Part shown: positions 58,175 through 64,000 of the stretch, in pieces | Layout: the number at the start of each line of letters is the position of its first letter | Position numbering within the stretch: the stretch's first letter is position 1 | DNA from: Akkermansiaceae bacterium | GTDB taxonomy: Bacteria > Verrucomicrobiota > Verrucomicrobiia > Verrucomicrobiales > Akkermansiaceae | Length of the DNA: 64,000 nucleotides | Reading direction: 5' to 3' | Assembly (NCBI GenBank): GCA_029242935.1 | Contig: JAQWSX010000103.1 | Coordinates: forward strand, 54,181 to 118,180 | Position numbers and translations under genes: made by a program | Notes under the pieces: model-generated | The model's input: the letters and a program-made list of their open reading frames with translations, nothing else | The model's database searches: none | Told to the model about the DNA's origin: nothing

Positions 58175-60496
58175 CTACTTTCCCCGACGGCGGGTATTCT
58201 TACGAGCTGATTTTCGTGTGGTCTTTTTACGCGCCGAATCTTTTTGATTCCGCTTCGGCGACTCACCCTTTTTTCCACTTGGCTTCTTTTTTGAAAAATT
58301 ACGGACGTCCTTCTTTTTGGGCGAACCGCCAATCACCTCTATGATTTTGAAATCCGCCTTCATTCCAATTCGGTCAACTTCATCAACCACCACCTTCATA
58401 CGAGTCCCTGATTGCAGGATTTGCCCCCGACTATTAGAAAAGCGGTCAGCATTATTTTCAAAAAACCAGCGTCCATCAGGAAAGCCATCTCTCTTTACAA
58501 GCCCGCGTTGAAGGATATCGGTGCACTCCATGAAAAGCCCCATCGCCCGCACTTCTGTGATGATTGCGTCAAATACCGGCGGTTTCTCCTCACGCGATGA
58601 TAACTCAAGCCACTCCAACATTTTCATGCGACGACTTTCGGTCTCCGCATCCGAACTCGTCCGCTCGGTTCCGGAAATGTGCTCGGCGATTTCAATACAA
58701 CGTTTAGCATCCGGAGTGCGGTCAATTTCCTTCGGCCTGTTTTTGAGTAAGGATTGCAAGGAACGATGCATTACAAGGTCAGCGTATCGACGGATCGGAC
58801 TAGTAAAGTGGCAGTAGTCAGTTTTCGCTAGGCCATAATGACCATCGGGAGTTGCCGTATAACAAGCTCTCTTAAGACTCTTTAACAGCCCGACCTTAAT
58901 GGCCGGCTCCTCAAGCGAACCTTTTGCAGAATTGATCAGCTTTTGAATATGACGTCGATTGGTGAGGTCGCCTGGTTCATATCCGTGGGAACGGGCAAGC
59001 TCGGCAAATTCCTGCAACTTATCCGGATCGGGGTCTTCATGGACCCGGTAAATAGTGGGCCGGTTTGAATTCTTGACCATACGGGCAACCGCTTCATTGG
59101 CGGCGAGCATGAATTCCTCAATCAACTGATGGCTCTCATTGTATTCCTCGCGCTGGTAGCCGGTCGGCACTCCTTCGTCATTTAGAATAATGCTGACTTC
59201 CGGCATATCCAAATCCAATCCGCCATTATCAAAACGGCGCCTACGAAGAAGCGAAGCTAAACCCCAAGCTTCACGGATTTTGCCACCCAGTTTTCCGCCT
59301 TTGCCCGGTTTTTCCAAAATCTCCTGAGCCTCCTCATAGGCATACTTTCGCGGAGTGCAAATCACCGCATCACAAAAGTAAGTCTTCACGATCCGGCCTT
59401 TGGGATCAAAGTCCATGACCACACATTTAGTAAGCCGATCCTCTTGCGGGACTAACGAACAAATGCCGTTACTCAGCTCCTCAGGTAACATCGGAATGAC
59501 ACGGTCGACAAGATAGGTTGAGTTCCCGCGCTCGCGGGCTTCAAGATCCATGACACTCTCAGGCTTCACGTAGTGCGAAACATCTGCGATATGAACAGCC
59601 AATCGCCACCCATTTTCGGTCTTTTCCACCAAAATAGCATCGTCGAAATCCTTCGCTGTTTTTGGATCAATCGTTATGACATCGCGCTTCCGCCAATCTT
59701 CGCGGCGAGCAATTTCCTCCTCCGATATTTCCATCGGGATTTTCTTTGCAGCTTCCACAACATTCCTAGGGAAGGTTGCATTAATCCCGTGTTGATGGAC
59801 GATTGCCTCTACATCAACACCGGGATCACCAGGCCATCCTAGAACCTCGATAAGATGACCTTTGGGCACCTCCTTAGCATGTTCCCATTCGGTGATCTCA
59901 GCGACCACGAGCTGGCCAGATCTCGCATCAAGGGTATTTCCAATCTGAATGGATGATGGCAAACGCTCGTCGTTCGTCCGCACAGAGGAAAACTTTCCCT
60001 TTTTAACAAAAATTCCTGTGACCTTACTCGAGCGTCGTTCAACAATTTCAATCACCCGCGCACGTAAATCATTGTGTTCCTTGGACGCCGAATTGTTCTT
60101 CACTAACTTCGCTCGTACAATATCGCCGTCGAGAGCAATTCCCATCGAGCGAGGCGAGATGTAAAAACGATCCTGCTCATCAAAGTCGATTCCGGTGGCG
60201 AGGTTTTCCTCATCGCTTTTGTGAGGAAAAAACCACCCATGCCCTCCCGGGGCTGCTTTGAGTTTTCCAATCAAGCCTTCGCGGCTCCGACCCGCACCAC
60301 TGACGATAAACCTCCCCTTCTTTCCTTGAGAAATTTCTCCAGCCTCAACCAGCTCCACAAGATTTTCGCGGAGTTTCTTGCGCATGCTCCCAGGCAATTC
60401 TAGGGCCCGAGCAAGTTCACTCTTGTTACACGGTCGGCCACCCTCCTCACCTAAAAGCGCAATAATGCGCTTCTTCATCTCCTCTGGTCTCGACAT
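58175..60496 (-). CDS. rnr: ribonuclease R (RNB family exoribonuclease)
   Basis: RDVITIDPKTAKDFDDAILVEKTENGWRLAVHIADVSHYV; STYLVDRVIPMLPEELSNGICSLVPQEDRLTKCVVMDF; YCHFTSPIRRYADLVMHRSL; S1-like C-terminus and Lys/Arg-rich tail. Confidence 0.94.
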   Translation of the reverse strand: MSRPEEMKKRIIALLGEEGGRPCNKSELARALELPGSMRKKLRENLVELVEAGEISQGKKGRFIVSGAGRSREGLIGKLKAAPGGHGWFFPHKSDEENLATGIDFDEQDRFYISPRSMGIALDGDIVRAKLVKNNSASKEHNDLRARVIEIVERRSSKVTGIFVKKGKFSSVRTNDERLPSSIQIGNTLDARSGQLVVAEITEWEHAKEVPKGHLIEVLGWPGDPGVDVEAIVHQHGINATFPRNVVEAAKKIPMEISEEEIARREDWRKRDVITIDPKTAKDFDDAILVEKTENGWRLAVHIADVSHYVKPESVMDLEARERGNSTYLVDRVIPMLPEELSNGICSLVPQEDRLTKCVVMDFDPKGRIVKTYFCDAVICTPRKYAYEEAQEILEKPGKGGKLGGKIREAWGLASLLRRRRFDNGGLDLDMPEVSIILNDEGVPTGYQREEYNESHQLIEEFMLAANEAVARMVKNSNRPTIYRVHEDPDPDKLQEFAELARSHGYEPGDLTNRRHIQKLINSAKGSLEEPAIKVGLLKSLKRACYTATPDGHYGLAKTDYCHFTSPIRRYADLVMHRSLQSLLKNRPKEIDRTPDAKRCIEIAEHISGTERTSSDAETESRRMKMLEWLELSSREEKPPVFDAIITEVRAMGLFMECTDILQRGLVKRDGFPDGRWFFENNADRFSNSRGQILQSGTRMKVVVDEVDRIGMKADFKIIEVIGGSPKKKDVRNFSKKKPSGKKGESPKRNQKDSARKKTTRKSARKNTRRRGK

Positions 60497-60723
60497 GTTG
60501 ATACTTTGGACTACCACAACGATCTTAACAACTCCCGTATCAGAACTTCCGAAAAGAGGGGGCTTTCTCGCAAGCCTCCCACATTAGAATCAAATTTCTT
60601 CTAGCCTTGACCCACTAACACGCTAACGAGTAATGACACTGTCGCTGCGGAAAGGCTTTGGTTGCCAATCCCCTCAAAATCACTTAATTTCCCCTTTGAG
60701 ATTCACAATACGAAACAAACATC

Positions 60724-61335
60724 ATGAAACACACCCTTCCATCTTCGTTCACACGACGCGGATTCACCCTCGTTGAGCTACTCGTCGTTATTGCAATTAT
60801 CGCCGTTCTGGCCTCCCTAGGTTTTGGAATGTACAATAAAGCGCTAGAGACAACCAAAAAGACAGAAGCCACTCAGTGTCTCAGCAAGTTAGTCATGGCC
60901 TGTGATGCCTTTTTTGAGGAATACCAAGCTCTTCCAATGGCCACCACTTCGACCATTGATACTGAGCAAGTCACTGATAACCGACTAATGGGACCACTTC
61001 TCGGCCAACAAAGTGCCCAAGACGAGAATCCTAAGCTTCAGACCTTCTTCACATGGAAACAGGCCAAGGGAAAAGGAAATTCAGCATACGGTGGCCTCGA
61101 GCGCACCCAAAACCGCGCTGAACTTCTTGGGCCGTGGTTCAACCCCAGCAAGTCGGATCGCTACTATCTCCTCGTCTTTAACTATGATTACGATAACCAG
61201 CTGCGTGAGCCACAGGCCCTTGGAAACGAAATTATATGGGACCGCCGCGTCATCGGCTACCACATGGGTAAGGATGGAAAAATTGGTGGAAAAAACGACG
61301 CGGACAACGTTTACAGCTGGAACAAGAGCAGATAA
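60724..61335 (+). CDS. type IV pilin/pseudopilin-like protein with class III prepilin signal
   Basis: RRGFTLVELLVVIAIIAVLASLGFGMY; C-terminal YHMGKDGKIGGKNDADNVYSW resembling the GspG Ca-binding tail. Confidence 0.88.
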   Translation: MKHTLPSSFTRRGFTLVELLVVIAIIAVLASLGFGMYNKALETTKKTEATQCLSKLVMACDAFFEEYQALPMATTSTIDTEQVTDNRLMGPLLGQQSAQDENPKLQTFFTWKQAKGKGNSAYGGLERTQNRAELLGPWFNPSKSDRYYLLVFNYDYDNQLREPQALGNEIIWDRRVIGYHMGKDGKIGGKNDADNVYSWNKSR

Positions 61336-61358
61336 CCCTAGCTCTTAAACTTCCTCAA

Positions 61359-61392
61359 AATCCGGATGTCCCTGTGGGTATCCGGATTTTTT
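61359..61392. terminator. bidirectional Rho-independent terminator between convergent genes
   Basis: AATCCGGAT-GTCCCTGTGGGT-ATCCGGATT, perfect 9-bp stem; T-tract on + side (61387-61392) and A-tract on the left arm. Confidence 0.85.
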
Positions 61393-62658
61393 CTACACAC
61401 AAGGAACAAGAATCCCGTCCCGCATTCCGTGGATCTTTTTTTTATCCGCTGGGACAATCGTAGCTAGACAACCACCCAACGAACTCTGCCCGTCCTGACC
61501 GACAAAATAATAAGGGCAAAGACGGACCCGCCCCACCATCATACGACTTTCACCCGTATCGGGGTCAAAATATGGGTGCTTAACTAACTTTGTTTCCTGA
61601 AATTCCTGTATCACCCTAGGCTGCATCGTAAATTGAGCCTGAGCGTCGCTCACCGCCGATCTCCATTTATCCAACGGTTCGTCGTGCCCGATCGTGACCC
61701 CACGCGAGCCCCACGCGAGCTCGCTGAATCCGCTGACCTTAAGAACGAGGCGACGATCTTTTTGGCTGAATTCCCCAACTTCATCCCACGAACTCACTTC
61801 AAGCCTAGGAATCGCTGCGTGGGGAGGAATCTCCGAAGGATCAACAGTCCAGCCATAAGGAATCAGTTTCTTTAATATCTGCAAGTGACTTCCCCTCAGT
61901 AGTTTTTCCCAAATCTTACGGAGCGATGGCGCCCAGAAAAGAGCAAGCCATAATTTCTCCTCAAAGTGGGGTTTCAAAGGAGGCGTAATCTTACCGCTTT
62001 CCGCCAAATCTCGAATCGCCGGAATAGATTCCCAGTCGAACAACTCGAAGAAACGATAAGACTCACGAGTTCCAGCTTCCCACTTTTCCGCTTGATGGAC
62101 CGTGAATTTCCCACCCAGCTCCGCCGCTAGCCAATCCATTTCCGGCCGATAATCATTTGATTCCTCGGAAACAAGAATCTCAGCACCGTCCTCAAAAAGT
62201 GAAGCAAAGCCATCTAGCATTCCCCTTGCTCCGCCAAAAATCTCAAACCCTGCCGCACCATAAGTTTGACTCAGCCACGCCAAGGTCCCAATACCACCAG
62301 GAACTCCATCCAGTTCCGAAGCCGTAAACCCATCTTCCGTCAAAAGCAAATCGGGCCGAATCACCCTAGGAGCCACATTGCGCTGCCCACTTGACCGTTG
62401 ATGCTTGATCATCCAGTCAGGTTTCCCGGCATCAAGCAACCTAGCAATCCACTCCGGACGCCGTCCTTCCGAACTCAGGCGGTAAAGCTCATCACTTGCT
62501 CCCTGAAATCGATGTAGGGGATGCCCAAGACGATTGAGCGTTTTTTTTTGATTCTTGCTCAGCTGAAATGGTTCAGGAGACCAAATCCATTCACGATTCG
62601 TGAAAAAGCCCGCTTTCGGAACGGCATTTTTCAGATCAGCGAGAGTCAAAGTAGGCAT
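61393..62658 (-). CDS. conserved protein of unknown function, possibly circularly-permuted ATP-grasp-like
   Basis: VIRPDLLLTEDGFTASELDGVPGGIG; LVLKVSGFSELAWGSRGVTIGHDEPLDKW; VIQEFQ. Weak resemblance to glutathionylspermidine-synthase/DUF404-type ATP-grasp proteins. Confidence 0.45.
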   Translation of the reverse strand: MPTLTLADLKNAVPKAGFFTNREWIWSPEPFQLSKNQKKTLNRLGHPLHRFQGASDELYRLSSEGRRPEWIARLLDAGKPDWMIKHQRSSGQRNVAPRVIRPDLLLTEDGFTASELDGVPGGIGTLAWLSQTYGAAGFEIFGGARGMLDGFASLFEDGAEILVSEESNDYRPEMDWLAAELGGKFTVHQAEKWEAGTRESYRFFELFDWESIPAIRDLAESGKITPPLKPHFEEKLWLALFWAPSLRKIWEKLLRGSHLQILKKLIPYGWTVDPSEIPPHAAIPRLEVSSWDEVGEFSQKDRRLVLKVSGFSELAWGSRGVTIGHDEPLDKWRSAVSDAQAQFTMQPRVIQEFQETKLVKHPYFDPDTGESRMMVGRVRLCPYYFVGQDGQSSLGGCLATIVPADKKKIHGMRDGILVPCV

Positions 62659-62790
62659 CTGGCCGAAAATCTATCAAGTCATAGCAAGAGGGCAACCCCT
62701 TGAAAGTTCACCCTTTTCTTATCGTAGTTCACCAGTCGGTAAATTTTCCATTGTCCTTGAGGAAATCCCGCGTATGCAAACCCCCGTCGC

Positions 62791-64000
62791 ATGTTTTTTC
62801 TCAACAAAATTTTCAAACTCCGGGATAAGGCTAATCCGGAAGAGGAAAAGCCCTTTCTCGCTCACCTCGAGGATTTGAGGATTATGATCACAAGGGTTGT
62901 TCTAACCCTCCTCATCTCGACCCTGGCCTGTTTCGTCTACAAGGATGAACTCATGTCGATCATCCGTCGCCCAGTAGAGCAAGTCTGGGTCGAGCGACAT
63001 GAAGCCACTTTACCCGAAAACGAGAAGATCTCTCTCGATGATTGGGAAAATGCGCTCACCTTTGCCGAAGTCTCAGCCCCCCTCGGACAATACGATTCAG
63101 GACTTGCCGATCGCTGGTGGGAAAAAGCCACAGACCAACGGACCCGTCGACTCACCGAAGCCGCCATTATTTACCGGGCTTCCCTCAAGCTCCCAGAAGA
63201 TGCTCGGGAAGATTTCATTCAGTCAGTCTCGGACGAGAAAAGCGAGGCGCGAGAACTTGCGCTTAAGCTCCTAGTGACCAAACCGACCGACAACTTGAAC
63301 GCCGAGGGAAATCTCCGGCTTATGAGCTCGCTCAAGCCGACCGAGACCTTCATGCTCACGATGAAACTGGCTTTCTTCGCTGGCATTATCGTCTCCTTTC
63401 CCTTTCTTCTCTATTTCCTACTCCAATTTATCGTTCCGGGTCTTAAGGACGAGGAACGGAAAGCTCTCTGGCCGGCCCTCCTCATTGGTTTTGGGCTCTT
63501 TCTTGGAGGTGTGTTTTTCGCCTACTTCTTTGTTTTACCAAACGTTCTCACCTTCTTTTACGAGTGGGGCAAGAGCATGGGGATCTCCAACGATTGGCGT
63601 ATCGGCTACTACATTTCTTTTGCCACCACTTTCGTCCTGATCTTCGGCCTCGCATTTGAACTCCCGGTGGTCGTCATGACCTTGGTCAAGATTGGCTTAC
63701 TCAGCCATAGTATGATGCGTGAGACCCGTTCCTACGCGATTCTCGCCATCTTCGTGATCGCTGCCCTGATCACTCCAACTCCAGATATGATGACCCTCTC
63801 GCTCCTGGCGGTTCCAATGGTCATCCTATACGAAATTTGCATTTGGCTTTCTTACTTCCATGAGAAAAAGGTTAAGAAGCTTGAAGAAGAAGAAGAAAAA
63901 GACCGCATGGCCCGTCTCCTTTCCTCATCGAATGATGATCCCGATACTGATCCAGATGACAGCCCTGATTCAGATTTAGACCCTGATCCGGACCACGACC
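62791..64000 (+). CDS. tatC: Sec-independent protein translocase TatC (3' partial; runs off window edge)
   Basis: Manual translation from ATG 62791: MFFLNKIFKLRDKANPEEEKPFLAHLEDLRIMITRVVLTLLISTLACFVYK...MKLAFFAGIIVSFPFLLYFLLQFIVPGLKDEERKALWPALLIGFGLFLGGVFFAYFFVLPNVLTFF...FGLAFELPVVVMTLVKIGLL...RSYAILAIFVIAALITPTPDMMTLSLLAVPMVILYEICIWLS; not in the ORF track. Confidence 0.93.
   Translation, partial: MFFLNKIFKLRDKANPEEEKPFLAHLEDLRIMITRVVLTLLISTLACFVYKDELMSIIRRPVEQVWVERHEATLPENEKISLDDWENALTFAEVSAPLGQYDSGLADRWWEKATDQRTRRLTEAAIIYRASLKLPEDAREDFIQSVSDEKSEARELALKLLVTKPTDNLNAEGNLRLMSSLKPTETFMLTMKLAFFAGIIVSFPFLLYFLLQFIVPGLKDEERKALWPALLIGFGLFLGGVFFAYFFVLPNVLTFFYEWGKSMGISNDWRIGYYISFATTFVLIFGLAFELPVVVMTLVKIGLLSHSMMRETRSYAILAIFVIAALITPTPDMMTLSLLAVPMVILYEICIWLSYFHEKKVKKLEEEEEKDRMARLLSSSNDDPDTDPDDSPDSDLDPDPDHD

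Noticed and set aside
1-64000. CRISPR arrays, tRNA/rRNA genes, transposases, prophage genes
   Set aside because: No regularly spaced repeats, no recognisable cloverleaf or rRNA sequence, and no transposase/integrase/phage proteins in the ORF track or on reading.

Overview
This window is a compact bacterial chromosome segment, most consistent with Verrucomicrobiota. The lineage call is inferred from the mix of DUF1800/DUF1501, PSCyt1-DUF1592/DUF1552, multimodular sulfatases and SSS symporters; no marker gene was used. It has about 45 supportable genes, mostly housekeeping: sucA/sucB, archaeal-type proS, sufT, metX, coaX, ROK kinase, hemW, pyrD, dxr, cdsA, mscL, rnr, and a tatC that runs off the right edge and is absent from the ORF track. 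The main accessory region is about 19.6-32.3 kb. It looks like a sulfated-glycan utilisation locus: a sulfatase-DUF1080 fusion, a secreted alpha/beta hydrolase, an MFS sugar porter, a three-part sulfatase-GH43-LamG-like protein, an SSS symporter, a secreted galactose-mutarotase-like protein and another secreted hydrolase. Other points of interest are a decayed GMC oxidoreductase, a SucB with two lipoyl domains and no visible E3-binding domain, a TatC with a long first periplasmic loop, an ECF sigma gene followed by a YfbK-like protein without a VWA domain, a perfect 13-bp hairpin upstream of that sigma gene, a peptidase-MA-like protein with a broken zinc motif, and an ADP-ribosylglycohydrolase homologue with altered metal motifs. 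No tRNA, rRNA, CRISPR array, IS element or prophage was recognised. All family calls come from reading motifs; no database search was run.
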